A stretch of 64,000 nt of DNA. Origin: Lacinutrix himadriensis (GTDB taxonomy: Bacteria > Bacteroidota > Bacteroidia > Flavobacteriales > Flavobacteriaceae). Below, one piece after another: positions 18,093 through 26,599 of the stretch. Under the pieces are notes generated by a model, which did no database searches, had not been told where the DNA came from, and saw only the letters and a list, made by a program, of their open reading frames with translations. A program made the translations under genes and the position numbers. Every line of letters starts with the position of its first letter. Positions within the stretch are counted from its first letter, which is position 1. The stretch covers positions 806,001 through 870,000 of the forward strand of contig NZ_LIQI01000022.1 of assembly GCF_001418105.1 (NCBI RefSeq), written 5' to 3'.

Positions 18093-19343
18093 ATGGAACT
18101 AAAGCGAGTTGTAGTTACAGGTCTAGGAGCATTAACACCAATCGGTAATACCAAAGATGAATATTGGGAAGCCTTATTAAGTGGTAAAAGTGGTGCTGCG
18201 CCAATAACATATTTTGATACAGAAAAGTTCAAAACCAAGTTCGCTTGTGAAATAAAAAACTTTAACGCGACCGATTTTTTTGATAGAAAAGAAGCGCGTA
18301 AAATGGACAGGTTCGCTCAGTACGCTATGGTAGCTTCAGATGAAGCTATCATAGATGCTAAGCTAAACTTAGATACCATCAACAAATTACGTGTTGGTGT
18401 TATTTGGGGAGCAGGAATTGGTGGTCTAGAAACCTTTCAAAACGAAGTTTTAAACTTTGCAGAAGGAGATGGTACACCTAGATTCAATCCGTTCTTTATT
18501 CCAAAAATGATTGCAGATATTGCACCGGGAAACATATCTATTAAACATGGATTTATGGGACCTAATTACACAACGGTTTCGGCTTGTGCCTCTTCTGCTA
18601 ACGCTATGATAGATGCCTTAAACTATATTCGTTTAGGACATTGTGATGTTATAGTTACAGGAGGAAGTGAAGCAGCAGTAACTATTGCTGGAATGGGTGG
18701 ATTTAATGCAATGCATGCTTTATCTACTAGAAATGAAGATCCAGAAACAGCATCTAGACCTTTTGACGCTACCAGAGATGGTTTTGTTTTAGGGGAAGGA
18801 GCAGGAGCTATTGTTTTAGAAGAATATGAGCACGCAAAAGCAAGAGGAGCAAAAATATATGCAGAAGTATTAGGAGGCGGAATGTCTTCAGATGCATATC
18901 ACATGACAGCGCCACATCCAGAAGGAATTGGTGTTATTGCTGTTATGAAAAATTGTTTAGAAAATGCCGGACTTAAACCAGAAGAAGTAGACCATATTAA
19001 TACACATGGTACCTCAACACCTCTAGGAGATGTTGCAGAACTTAAAGCTATTTCTCAAGTATTTGGTGCGCATGCGAAAAACATAAACATTAATTCTACA
19101 AAATCTATGACTGGCCATTTGTTAGGTGCAGCAGGAGCTATTGAATCTATTGCATGTATTCTTGCAATGGAACATGGTATCGTGCCGCCAACAATAAACC
19201 ATACTACAGTGGATGACCGTATAGACCCTGAATTAAATTTAACACTTAACACTCCTCAAAAAAGAGATGTTAAAGTAGCCATGAGCAACACCTTTGGCTT
19301 TGGTGGCCATAATGCTTGTGTATTATTTAAGAAGTTAGATTAA
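18093..19343 (+). CDS. fabF: Beta-ketoacyl-ACP synthase II
   Basis: The 416-residue condensing enzyme elongates acyl-ACP with malonyl-ACP. The Cys-His-His triad is visible: Cys165 (SACASS), His305 (NTHGTSTPLGD) and His342 (MTGHLLGAAGA). Length and N-terminus (VVVTGLGALTPIGNT) fit FabF. Located directly after acpP and 7 bp before rnc, so it is probably co-transcribed. Confidence 0.96.
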   Translation: MELKRVVVTGLGALTPIGNTKDEYWEALLSGKSGAAPITYFDTEKFKTKFACEIKNFNATDFFDRKEARKMDRFAQYAMVASDEAIIDAKLNLDTINKLRVGVIWGAGIGGLETFQNEVLNFAEGDGTPRFNPFFIPKMIADIAPGNISIKHGFMGPNYTTVSACASSANAMIDALNYIRLGHCDVIVTGGSEAAVTIAGMGGFNAMHALSTRNEDPETASRPFDATRDGFVLGEGAGAIVLEEYEHAKARGAKIYAEVLGGGMSSDAYHMTAPHPEGIGVIAVMKNCLENAGLKPEEVDHINTHGTSTPLGDVAELKAISQVFGAHAKNININSTKSMTGHLLGAAGAIESIACILAMEHGIVPPTINHTTVDDRIDPELNLTLNTPQKRDVKVAMSNTFGFGGHNACVLFKKLD

Positions 19344-19350
19344 TTTTTGA

Positions 19351-20097
19351 ATGAGCTACATTCGTAACATATTTAATTCTCGTTCTAAAGACAACGGGGA
19401 TTTTATTACGTCTATCGCAAAAATCTTAAGCTTTAAGCCTAAGCAAATAAAATTTTACCAAACTGCTTTTACCCATCGTTCTATGAACATAAGAAATGGC
19501 AAAGGACATGCTATTAATTATGAACGATTAGAATTTTTAGGAGACGCTATGCTGAGTGCTGTAGTGGCACATCATTTATATATAGAAGTTCCAAGTGGTG
19601 ATGAAGGTTATCTTACCAAAATGCGTTCTAAAATTGTAAGTAGAGAGCATTTAAACGAACTAGGAAGAGATCTTAAACTAATAAAACTAGTAGAAAGTAA
19701 AATACCCAAAGGTCAATTTGGTGATAATATTCATGGCAATTTATTTGAAGCTTTAGTAGGTGCTATTTTTCTAGACCGAGGCTATAAGTACTGCGAGAAA
19801 TTTATTTACAAACGAGTAATTACACCTCATGTAGATATAGAAACGCTAGAAGGTAAAGTAATAAGCTATAAAAGTTTACTTATTGAATGGTGTCAAAAAG
19901 AGAAGAAAAACTTTAATTATGACGTCTATGAGGACACAGGGAATGATGATATAAGACATTTTTCAGTGAAACTATCTATAGATAAAAAAGTGATTTCTAA
20001 AGCGCGAGCAACTTCCAAAAAGAAAGCAGAAGAAAAAGCATCCAAAAGAGCATTTTTTGCTTTACAAAAACAAATTCCTAGAGGAGCTACTGTTTAA
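19351..20097 (+). CDS. rnc: Ribonuclease III
   Basis: The 248-residue double-strand-specific RNase has the signature NYERLEFLGDAML (about 57-69) with the catalytic Glu/Asp residues, a second acidic site in GNLFEALVGAIFLD, and a C-terminal double-stranded RNA-binding domain from about residue 175 with conserved KKKAEEKAS. It processes rRNA precursors and structured RNAs. Third gene of the acpP-fabF-rnc unit. Confidence 0.95.
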   Translation: MSYIRNIFNSRSKDNGDFITSIAKILSFKPKQIKFYQTAFTHRSMNIRNGKGHAINYERLEFLGDAMLSAVVAHHLYIEVPSGDEGYLTKMRSKIVSREHLNELGRDLKLIKLVESKIPKGQFGDNIHGNLFEALVGAIFLDRGYKYCEKFIYKRVITPHVDIETLEGKVISYKSLLIEWCQKEKKNFNYDVYEDTGNDDIRHFSVKLSIDKKVISKARATSKKKAEEKASKRAFFALQKQIPRGATV

Positions 20098-20215
20098 AAT
20101 TGTTATCCACCAACTATAACGATTTCGTTAAAAACTACTGTTAATATTACCTTTAGCTTAACACAATTCTTCGTTTTAAATACTATATTTACAATAATTA
20201 AAAGGAATTAACATT

Positions 20216-20692
20216 TTGCGAAAACTAATTCTTGAAGATTTTATAGAAGACATAGACTATGCTTTAATTGGCATACATTGCTCTATTGAAGACTACAGAC
20301 TAGCCTATTTACTAAACAAATATCTAGGACTAAACCTTAAAAGAAAATCCGTAGATATAGAATATAAAGATACTTCTTGCTACTCTATTTTTGAATGGGA
20401 AGACGAAAAACAACTAACCGTTTGGAATCTGATATCTAACATTAGCAAAATAGAAGTTAATGATACTGTAGATGTTACTTCGCTATTTGTAAATGAAGAG
20501 AAATTCACAAAAACAAACTATTTAGTTCCCGAATATAAAAAGGTGAATTTTATATTAAAAATAAGTGATGATCCTAATCAGCATTTAGAAAAGCAAGCCT
20601 TAAATAAAATTTTAGAAATACCTCGAGTAGTAACTGCTTTTGGTATTGATGCAAACAAATTAAAAACTACAGACCAATTAATATTTAATTAA
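20216..20692 (+). CDS. IPExxxVDY family protein
   Basis: The 158-residue cytoplasmic protein fits the small Bacteroidota family named for its IPExxxVDY motif. The C-terminal part LEIPRVVTAFGIDANKLKTTDQLIF is typical even though the name motif itself is varied here. The start is a TTG at 20216 preceded by AAAAGGAATT, and no in-frame ATG precedes the conserved N-terminus. It is encoded just before pyk (43 bp), an arrangement I associate with this family; the function is unknown. Confidence 0.75.
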   Translation: MRKLILEDFIEDIDYALIGIHCSIEDYRLAYLLNKYLGLNLKRKSVDIEYKDTSCYSIFEWEDEKQLTVWNLISNISKIEVNDTVDVTSLFVNEEKFTKTNYLVPEYKKVNFILKISDDPNQHLEKQALNKILEIPRVVTAFGIDANKLKTTDQLIFN

Positions 20693-20735
20693 AATATTAT
20701 ATCTCGATATCTATCGGGACTCAAGGAAAACGAAT

Positions 20736-22178
20736 ATGATAAAAAGAAAAAAAACCAAGATAGTAGCAACTTTAGGACCAGCAACAAGCACCAAAAAGGT
20801 TTTAAAAAGAATGCTAGAAGAAGGAGTAGATGTGTTTAGAATTAATTTTTCGCATGCAGATTATGCAGACGTAAAAGAACGCATCCAAATGATACGGGAA
20901 CTTAATGAAGAATTTGGTTATAATGCCGCTATTTTAGGGGATTTACAAGGACCAAAACTTCGTGTAGGAGTAATGAAAGGAGACGTTATTGTAAAAGAAG
21001 GAGACGAAATCATCTTTGCAACAGGAGAACGTTTTGAAGGTACAAAAGAGCGCGTTTACATGACCTATGACCGTTTTCCTCAAGACGCAAAACCAGGAGA
21101 ACGTATTCTTTTAGATGATGGTAAACTTATTTTTGAAGTCGTTTCTACAGATAAAAAATCAGAGGTTAAAGCAAGAGTAATACAAGGTGGACCACTTAAA
21201 TCTAAAAAAGGAGTAAATCTGCCAAACACCAATATCTCACAACCTGCTTTAACCGAAAAAGATATTGAAGACGCTATTTTTGCTATCGAGCAAAAAGTAG
21301 ATTGGATGGCTTTATCTTTTGTACGTCATGCAGAAGATTTAATGCAATTAGAAGAGCTAATCAAAAAGCATAGCGAGCATAAAATTCCAATTATAGCAAA
21401 AATTGAAAAACCAGAAGCAGTAGAAAACATAGATAAAATTGTTGCCTATTGTGACGGATTGATGGTTGCTCGTGGAGATTTAGGAGTAGAAGTACCTGCA
21501 GAACAAGTACCACTTATTCAAAAACAATTAGTACTACGTGCTAAAAAAGCTAGAATTCCAGTAATCATTGCAACGCAAATGATGGAAACCATGATCTCTA
21601 GTCTTACACCAACAAGAGCAGAAGTGAATGATGTTGCAAACTCGGTAATGGATGGTGCAGATGCAGTAATGCTTTCTGGTGAAACTTCTGTTGGGCAATA
21701 CCCAGTGCAAGTAATCACACAAATGTCTAACATTATTAAAAGTGTAGAAGATTCTCCACTTATTCAGGTACCACAAATGCCACCACATATTCGTACAAAA
21801 AGATATATCACAAAATCGATATGTTATCACGCGGCAAATATGGCAAACGAAATTAATGCAAAAGGTATTTCCACACTTACCAATAGTGGGTATACTGCAT
21901 TCCAAATTTCAGCTTGGCGTCCATCAGCACACATTTTAGTATTTACCTCTAACAAACGTATTTTAACCCAACTAAATTTACTTTGGGGAGTAAAAGCGTT
22001 CTTTTACGACAAATTTGTAAGCACAGACGAAACCATAGAAGATGTAAATGCCATTGCTTGTAAAAAAGGATATCTGGAAACAGGAGACATGCTAGTCAGT
22101 TTAGCAGCGATGCCAATACAAGAAAAAGGAATGGTAAACACCTTGCGTGTAACCGAAATTACAAGTTGTAGTTTCTAA
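20736..22178 (+). CDS. pyk: Pyruvate kinase
   Basis: The 480-residue glycolytic enzyme converts phosphoenolpyruvate and ADP to pyruvate and ATP. Visible regions are TKIVATLGPATS at the N-terminus, the ADP/PEP site residues in FRINFSHADY, the active-site segment IPIIAKIEKPEAVENI with the catalytic Lys, and MVARGDLGVEVP. The C-terminal regulatory domain is complete. It follows the IPExxxVDY gene. Its 3' region carries three inserted repeat elements before the likely terminator at 22502. Confidence 0.96.
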   Translation: MIKRKKTKIVATLGPATSTKKVLKRMLEEGVDVFRINFSHADYADVKERIQMIRELNEEFGYNAAILGDLQGPKLRVGVMKGDVIVKEGDEIIFATGERFEGTKERVYMTYDRFPQDAKPGERILLDDGKLIFEVVSTDKKSEVKARVIQGGPLKSKKGVNLPNTNISQPALTEKDIEDAIFAIEQKVDWMALSFVRHAEDLMQLEELIKKHSEHKIPIIAKIEKPEAVENIDKIVAYCDGLMVARGDLGVEVPAEQVPLIQKQLVLRAKKARIPVIIATQMMETMISSLTPTRAEVNDVANSVMDGADAVMLSGETSVGQYPVQVITQMSNIIKSVEDSPLIQVPQMPPHIRTKRYITKSICYHAANMANEINAKGISTLTNSGYTAFQISAWRPSAHILVFTSNKRILTQLNLLWGVKAFFYDKFVSTDETIEDVNAIACKKGYLETGDMLVSLAAMPIQEKGMVNTLRVTEITSCSF

Positions 22179-22186
22179 ATTCCTTT

Positions 22187-22259
22187 TGTCATTCCGACTG
22201 CAACACAGGAATCTCTTATCGCATGGATTATAGATTTCTCGATAGACTCGAAATGACAA
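22187..22259. repeat. Short inverted-repeat element, TGTCATTCCGA type, copy 1
   Basis: Ends TTGTCATTCCGA and TCGAAATGACAA are inverted repeats (11 of 12 bases), with GGAATCTC inside. It lies 9 bp after the pyk stop. This REP/MITE-like family recurs at 22300 and, in degenerate form, at 32413 and 57945. Confidence 0.7.
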
Positions 22260-22299
22260 CGCAACTTATATTAGAGTTTGATTAAAAATGGAAGTATTA

Positions 22300-22358
22300 T
22301 GTCATTCCGACTGTAATGGAGGAATCTTTTATGTGATTCGTTACACTCGAAAGGACAA
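22300..22358. repeat. Short inverted-repeat element, TGTCATTCCGA type, copy 2
   Basis: Begins TGTCATTCCGACTG and ends CTCGAAAGGACA, with GAGGAATCTTTTA inside, in the same orientation as copy 1 and 41 bp after it. The ends are imperfect inverted repeats. Confidence 0.65.
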
Positions 22359-22381
22359 TAAGTAATACAGTTAATTTTTAT

Positions 22382-22478
22382 AGCGTTTACTACTTCGCTT
22401 AAAAAGCTTCGTAGTACCGCGCTTTCCACTATATCTTTTGCGAAAAAAGCAAAAGGATGCCGTTGCAATCGCTAACGC
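22382..22478. repeat. Structured intergenic element, copy 2 (ACGGCATCCTTTT/AAAGATATAGTGGA family)
   Basis: The reverse complement starts GCGTTAGCGATTGCAACGGC and ends GTAGTAAACGC. The core hairpin CTTTTGC-TTTTTTC-GCAAAAG is flanked by the conserved boxes shared with 8742-8907. It is oriented relative to pyk as copy 1 is relative to the AddA-like gene. A spurious minus-strand frame (22271-22468) crosses it. Confidence 0.65.
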
Positions 22479-22501
22479 GAAATCAAGAATAGAAGAATAA
22501 T

Positions 22502-22536
22502 AAAAAACCAGTTACCGTAATGTAGCTGGTTTTTTA
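22502..22536 (+). terminator. Intrinsic terminator, probably of pyk
   Basis: AAAAAACCAGTTAC pairs with GTAGCTGGTTTTTT (one G-U), giving a 14 bp stem with a T run. It lies 324 bp after pyk, with the repeat elements between; repeats may have been inserted between gene and terminator. Confidence 0.7.
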
Positions 22537-22588
22537 TTTCTTCATTATCCACACACAACAAACAAGGTAATAATTGAATTATAAATGG

Positions 22589-22596
22589 TACTTTTG
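22589..22596 (+). promoter_or_regulatory. -7 promoter box of the 22632 gene
   Basis: TACTTTTG, 35 bp upstream of the ATG, matches TAnnTTTG; no good -33 element at the normal distance. Confidence 0.4.
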
Positions 22597-22631
22597 TAGA
22601 CTCAAATTGTTTATCTGTAATCCATAGTTTT

Positions 22632-23024
22632 ATGCCATACCAAGATGTTTTAGTTCTTTTCTGGGAACAAGTAAAAGAAAGTGTTCAAGAAGGTCGCTTT
22701 GCTAAATTAACCATGGCAAAAACCATTGGTAAACTCGAATTGAAAAACATTTTTGTAAGACCAATCTATTCCGAAGACGATTTTAAAGTCTTAGTGAAAT
22801 TACGCTACAGACCTAGAGAAGTAGAAGATGAAGAACAAGAACTTACATTAGAAGAAGCTTTTGAGTTTTTAAAACAATATTTACCAAAGCCTTTTGTCTC
22901 TATTATTTTATTTACCACAACCAAGGATGTGATTTTTAAAATTAATAAAAAAGGAGCCGCTAGTATTACCGAGAACCCTCCAACATTTAAAGATGTTACA
23001 GAAGCAAAGAGTGATATAGAATAG
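22632..23024 (+). CDS. Conserved hypothetical cytoplasmic protein
   Basis: The 130-residue soluble protein (MPYQDVLVLFWEQVKESVQE) is rich in charged residues, with an acidic stretch VEDEEQELTLEEAF near the middle. No signal peptide or membrane segment, and no domain that I recognise. It has its own -7 box and converges on the hydrolase at 23042 with a 17 bp gap. The function is unknown; regular codon use and a clear ATG support a real gene. Confidence 0.7.
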   Translation: MPYQDVLVLFWEQVKESVQEGRFAKLTMAKTIGKLELKNIFVRPIYSEDDFKVLVKLRYRPREVEDEEQELTLEEAFEFLKQYLPKPFVSIILFTTTKDVIFKINKKGAASITENPPTFKDVTEAKSDIE

Positions 23025-23041
23025 TTTCGTATTGCCTATTC

Positions 23042-24022
23042 TTATTTTATACCGTTATGCTTCAAGAAGTCTACTATTAATTTAGCAACCTCTCTAGTCT
23101 TTTCTTCTGCAGCAAAATGTCCTGCATCCAATAAGTGAAGTTCTGCTTTTGGCACATCTTTTAAATATGCTTTTGCTCCATTGGCATTAAATTTTAAATC
23201 CTTTTTACCCCAAACAATAAGCGTTTTAGGTTGGTTTTCTCGGAGCATTTTTTGCCATTTCGGATATCGAATTAAATTAGTATTATAGTCTTGAAAAAGC
23301 TGTACCTGAATTTCTCTGTCTTTTTTCGTGTTTAAAAATGCCAAATCATGGGTCCAAGCATCCGGACTTTGACTATTTCTATTAGTGGCATCCAAATCAA
23401 ATAAATACTGCTTGTTAATTACAGCATCCTCGCCAGTAAGTGTATATAAAAAATCTCGTTTTGTTTGGGAGGTATCCGTTTGCGCAGTTCTAAAAAAATC
23501 TTGCCTTTTTGGAGTTAAACCATCCAAATAGGCATTTGCATTCTGAACAACTAACGCATCTATCCGGTTTGGGTCCTTTGCCATCATTCTATATCCTATA
23601 GGAGCTCCAAAATCTTGCATGTACATCACATAGTTTTTAATTTCCAGTTTATTTATTAGTTGCTGGGTATAGTTAGCCAATAAATCAAAGGTGTATTTTG
23701 TGGTACTCGGATCTAAATGATCGCTATAACCAGAGCCAAGATTATCTGGAGCAATCACATGATAATGCGTAGACAACATAGGAATCAAATTTCTATACGT
23801 ATGGGAAGAAGATGGATAGCCATGTAATAAAACAATGGTCGGATTTTCTCTACTACCAGATTCTCTGTAAAATAATTGTACACTATCTATTTTTGTATAA
23901 TTATAGGTGGTTGCAGGTGGTAAAAAGTATTGGTTTTTATCGTCTTTAAGACCTTCTTCTTTAGAGGGATTGCATCCTAATAATGCAATACCTAAAAGTG
24001 TAAATAGAAATAATTGTTTCAT
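23042..24022 (-). CDS. Lipoprotein alpha/beta hydrolase, haloalkane dehalogenase/epoxide hydrolase-like
   Basis: The 326-residue protein starts MKQLFLFTLLGIALLGC, a lipoprotein signal with lipobox LLGC. HGYPSSSHTYR supplies the oxyanion region. The nucleophile elbow is YMQDFGAPIG, where the nucleophile is Asp, as in dehalogenases and epoxide hydrolases, not Ser. The C-terminal LLDAGHFAAEE carries the catalytic His. The start at ATG 24022 is chosen for the signal peptide; an ATG at 24037 and a TTG at 24043 are also in frame. It is a paralogue of the next gene, with the same domain order. The substrate is unknown. Confidence 0.82.
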   Translation of the reverse strand: MKQLFLFTLLGIALLGCNPSKEEGLKDDKNQYFLPPATTYNYTKIDSVQLFYRESGSRENPTIVLLHGYPSSSHTYRNLIPMLSTHYHVIAPDNLGSGYSDHLDPSTTKYTFDLLANYTQQLINKLEIKNYVMYMQDFGAPIGYRMMAKDPNRIDALVVQNANAYLDGLTPKRQDFFRTAQTDTSQTKRDFLYTLTGEDAVINKQYLFDLDATNRNSQSPDAWTHDLAFLNTKKDREIQVQLFQDYNTNLIRYPKWQKMLRENQPKTLIVWGKKDLKFNANGAKAYLKDVPKAELHLLDAGHFAAEEKTREVAKLIVDFLKHNGIK

Positions 24023-24074
24023 GGTAGTAGTATTCATTTCCAATGGGGAATTTTATATGGTAGTTTAGACGCTT

Positions 24075-25049
24075 TTATTTGTTAAGCTTGCGCATAAAAC
24101 TTCTCATTTTTTGAATAATAGCATCGCCATCTTCTTCTAAAGCAAAATGACCTGTATCATATATATTATAATCTATGGTTTTTACATCTTTCTTAAAAGC
24201 TACCGCACCACTTTCTGGAAAAAAAGCATCGTTTTTACCCCAAACAATTAGTAATGGAGGTTGATGGTCTCTTAAGTATTGTTGCCATTTAGGATATAGT
24301 TTTACATTATTTTGATAATCATAAAACAAGTCCAGATTTACTTGATGTGCATTTGGTCTGTTCAGTCTTAAATAATCTAAATGCCAATTATCCGGATTTA
24401 CAGTTTCTACATTTCTAACGCCGTGGGTATATTGCCATTTTAAACCTTCCAAAGAAAAGGCAGGTAATAAAGCATTTTCTGTTTGTGCGTTACGGTCTTC
24501 CCAAAGTGCTCGAATGCCTTCCCAAGCAGCACCTAAACCTTCTTCATAGGCATTTCCATTCTGATTAATAATAGCGGTAACTCTTTCTGGATGTGCGGTT
24601 GCAATTCTAAAACCAATTGGTGCGCCATAGTCTTGAATCATTAATGCATACGAATGGATTTCCTTTTTTTCAAGAAAAGCATCTATAGTTACTGCTAGGT
24701 TATCAAAGGTATATGTATACGTATCTGCGTTTGGAAAATCACTATTTCCAAATCCAGGATAATCCGGTGCGATAAGGTGAAATTCGTCTGCTAGCTGACT
24801 TAAAACTTTTCTATATTGATGGGAAGAAGCAGGAAAACCATGTAGTAATACAATCGTTGGGTTTTTAGGATTTCCACTTTCTCTGTAAGCTATCTGTACG
24901 CCGTTTATATCTATAGTTTTGTAAGCAATAGTTTCCTTTTTTATGGAAGTACTAAGGTTTGTTGTTGCCGTACTATTTTTTGAAGAAGTATCGTTTTTAC
25001 AACTAACAAAAAGGAATAGAAGGATTAAAGTATAAATTAAATTTTTCAT
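24075..25049 (-). CDS. Lipoprotein alpha/beta hydrolase, haloalkane dehalogenase/epoxide hydrolase-like (paralogue)
   Basis: The 324-residue lipoprotein has lipobox FVSC (Cys17), HGFP at 70-73, nucleophile motif IQDYGAPIG with Asp140 and a final DTGHFALEE with the catalytic His. It is clearly homologous along its length to the protein encoded 52 bp downstream, so the pair probably arose by duplication. Membrane anchoring of Asp-nucleophile hydrolases suggests periplasmic or outer-membrane processing of a foreign epoxide, halide or ester; this is inference. A terminator separates it from the upstream dehydrogenase. Confidence 0.82.
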   Translation of the reverse strand: MKNLIYTLILLFLFVSCKNDTSSKNSTATTNLSTSIKKETIAYKTIDINGVQIAYRESGNPKNPTIVLLHGFPASSHQYRKVLSQLADEFHLIAPDYPGFGNSDFPNADTYTYTFDNLAVTIDAFLEKKEIHSYALMIQDYGAPIGFRIATAHPERVTAIINQNGNAYEEGLGAAWEGIRALWEDRNAQTENALLPAFSLEGLKWQYTHGVRNVETVNPDNWHLDYLRLNRPNAHQVNLDLFYDYQNNVKLYPKWQQYLRDHQPPLLIVWGKNDAFFPESGAVAFKKDVKTIDYNIYDTGHFALEEDGDAIIQKMRSFMRKLNK

Positions 25050-25092
25050 GTTGTTTTATTTTAAATAGGAATTGGTAATTATTCGGAAGGTT

Positions 25093-25131
25093 AAAAAAGC
25101 CATAGACCGTATCCTAATACAGCTATGGCTT
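25093..25131 (-). terminator. Intrinsic terminator of the TetR-linked dehydrogenase gene
   Basis: AAGCCATAG (25097-25105) pairs with CTATGGCTT (25123-25131). On the minus strand the stem runs into a T6 tract. It begins 16 bp after the dehydrogenase stop. Confidence 0.75.
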
Positions 25132-25146
25132 ATGTATGTTTTTTAA

Positions 25147-25893
25147 TTAATTACGTCCTGCCATTACACCACCATCGGTATCCCAAATAGCTCCAGTAAC
25201 CCAAGATGCTTTTTCAGATAGTAAAAATAGAATACTGTTAGACACGTCAGATGCTTCTCCGAAACGTCCTATTGGATGAAATCCGTTAAAACCGACTAAT
25301 GCCTTATCCGCGGCTTCTTTTCCTCCAAAAACACCATGATAAACAGGAGTATTTACTAATGCTGGTGAAACTGCGTTTACACGAATATTATCTTCTGCTA
25401 ATTCCATAGCCAAATGCTTTGTTAAGGTATGTAAACCTGCTTTTTGCATGGAGTATGCCGTAGATGGTGTCGCTTTTACGGCTTGTTTTGCCCACATAGA
25501 ACCTACGTTTACTATAGAACCTCCTTTAGTTGCTTTCATTTTTTTAGCAGCACTTTGTGTGATAAAAAAGAAACCTCTATTTAAATCTAAGTAAGAGTTG
25601 TAATCTTCCATAGTGTGATCTAAAAATGGCTTTGGGCCAAAAATTCCGGAAGCATTTACTAAATAGTCTAAGTTATCTAAAGCGGTAATTGTAGTTAACA
25701 ACGTTTCCACTTGTTCGGTTTTAGAAATATCTACGGTATGTTTAATTAAGTTTGGTGCATCTGCAACTTTATCGGTGTTTCTACCTACAATATGTACCGT
25801 TGCTCCACTTTCTAATAATGCATTTGTTGTTGCATTTCCAATTCCACTTGTTCCTCCAATTACTAAGGCTACTTTGTTTTCAAATTCTTTCAT
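25147..25893 (-). CDS. Short-chain dehydrogenase/reductase (SDR) family oxidoreductase
   Basis: The 248-residue classical SDR has GGTSGIGNA (13-21) for NAD(P) binding, VNASGIFG at about 82-89 (variant of NNAG), a catalytic Ser in VGSMW, the Tyr-Lys pair in YSMQK, and a C-terminal [10 protein letters not shown]. The reaction is oxidation or reduction of a hydroxyl/keto group; the substrate is unknown. A 20 bp palindrome that also occurs before the divergently placed regulator lies 24 bp upstream of the ATG, so it is probably repressed by the TetR protein encoded at 25955-26518. Confidence 0.88.
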   Translation of the reverse strand: MKEFENKVALVIGGTSGIGNATTNALLESGATVHIVGRNTDKVADAPNLIKHTVDISKTEQVETLLTTITALDNLDYLVNASGIFGPKPFLDHTMEDYNSYLDLNRGFFFITQSAAKKMKATKGGSIVNVGSMWAKQAVKATPSTAYSMQKAGLHTLTKHLAMELAEDNIRVNAVSPALVNTPVYHGVFGGKEAADKALVGFNGFHPIGRFGEASDVSNSILFLLSEKASWVTGAIWDTDGGVMAGRN

Positions 25894-25917
25894 TTTATTT
25901 TTATTTAAATATTAATT

Positions 25918-25937
25918 TAGACAGACAGGTCTGTCTA
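25918..25937. promoter_or_regulatory. TetR-type operator upstream of the SDR gene
   Basis: TAGACAGAC, AG, GTCTGTCTA: a perfect palindrome with 9 bp arms, 24 bp before the SDR start codon. The core ACAGAC/GTCTGT is repeated upstream of the tetR gene at 26548-26561. Confidence 0.7.
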
Positions 25938-25954
25938 TTGTTGTGTAAATTTTT

Positions 25955-26518
25955 TTAGTTTATTATTTTAGCACAAAGATTTTTGGATTCTTGGATAGGC
26001 CAATATGCTTGGTGTAAATGACTTTCTCCAACTGCACTTTCATAGATTAGATAAATTTGTCTAGACAGAGAAGAGACTTCTTCTTCTTTAATGTCTCCTA
26101 AATTATTAGTAACCAGTTTTGCTATAAGCTGAATAAAACTATTTTTTTGTGACTGAATTTCATTTCTAATAATCACATTATCCTTCGGAATTTCAGAAAC
26201 GGTTTTAATACACCAACAGCCATTAAAATCTTTCTCCATGAAAAAGAGTTGTAAAAAATCAAAAATGGCAAGTATTTGATCTTTTCCTTTTGGTTTCGAA
26301 GTAGTGTAGGTTTCCACATCTTTTAAAAAGCTTGTGTTTTTAAACTGAAGATAGGCCAAACAAATATCTTTCTTCGCCTTAAAATGATTATAAAGCGTGG
26401 CTTTAGCGATACCAGCTTCCGAAATAATTTCATTTATTCCTGTAGAATTATAGCCGTTCTTATAAAATAAGAAGGAAGCCGTTTCAATGATTCTATTTTT
26501 TACTTCAGAGTGTTTCAC
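25955..26518 (-). CDS. TetR/AcrR family transcriptional regulator
   Basis: The 187-residue repressor has an N-terminal helix-turn-helix (about residues 8-53: IIETASFLFYKNGYNSTGINEI, then AGIAKATLYNHFKAKKDICL) and a variable C-terminal ligand and dimer domain. The start is a GTG at 26518, since no ATG precedes the helix-turn-helix. The likely promoter ends only a few bases before this GTG, so the message may be leaderless. Matching palindromes upstream of this gene and of the SDR gene indicate autoregulation and control of the SDR. The inducer is unknown, perhaps a substrate of the neighbouring enzymes. Confidence 0.88.
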   Translation of the reverse strand: MKHSEVKNRIIETASFLFYKNGYNSTGINEIISEAGIAKATLYNHFKAKKDICLAYLQFKNTSFLKDVETYTTSKPKGKDQILAIFDFLQLFFMEKDFNGCWCIKTVSEIPKDNVIIRNEIQSQKNSFIQLIAKLVTNNLGDIKEEEVSSLSRQIYLIYESAVGESHLHQAYWPIQESKNLCAKIIN

Positions 26519-26522
26519 AGGG

Positions 26523-26561
26523 CAAATATATATAAATTAATTTAAAAACAGACAAGTCTGT
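26523..26561 (-). promoter_or_regulatory. tetR promoter overlapped by its own operator
   Basis: On the minus strand TTG (26555-26553), 22 bp, then TATATTTG (26530-26523), a good Bacteroidota promoter. The palindrome ACAGAC-AA-GTCTGT (26548-26561) covers the -33 element, so repressor binding would block it. The predicted start of transcription falls within a few bases of the GTG start codon at 26518. Confidence 0.65.
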
Positions 26562-26599
26562 CTATTGTTTTTAAATTCCTAAGAATCGTACCGCGTTAT

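Noticed and set aside
22271-22468. 65-codon minus-strand frame
   Set aside because: Lies across repeat elements downstream of pyk and has no family features.
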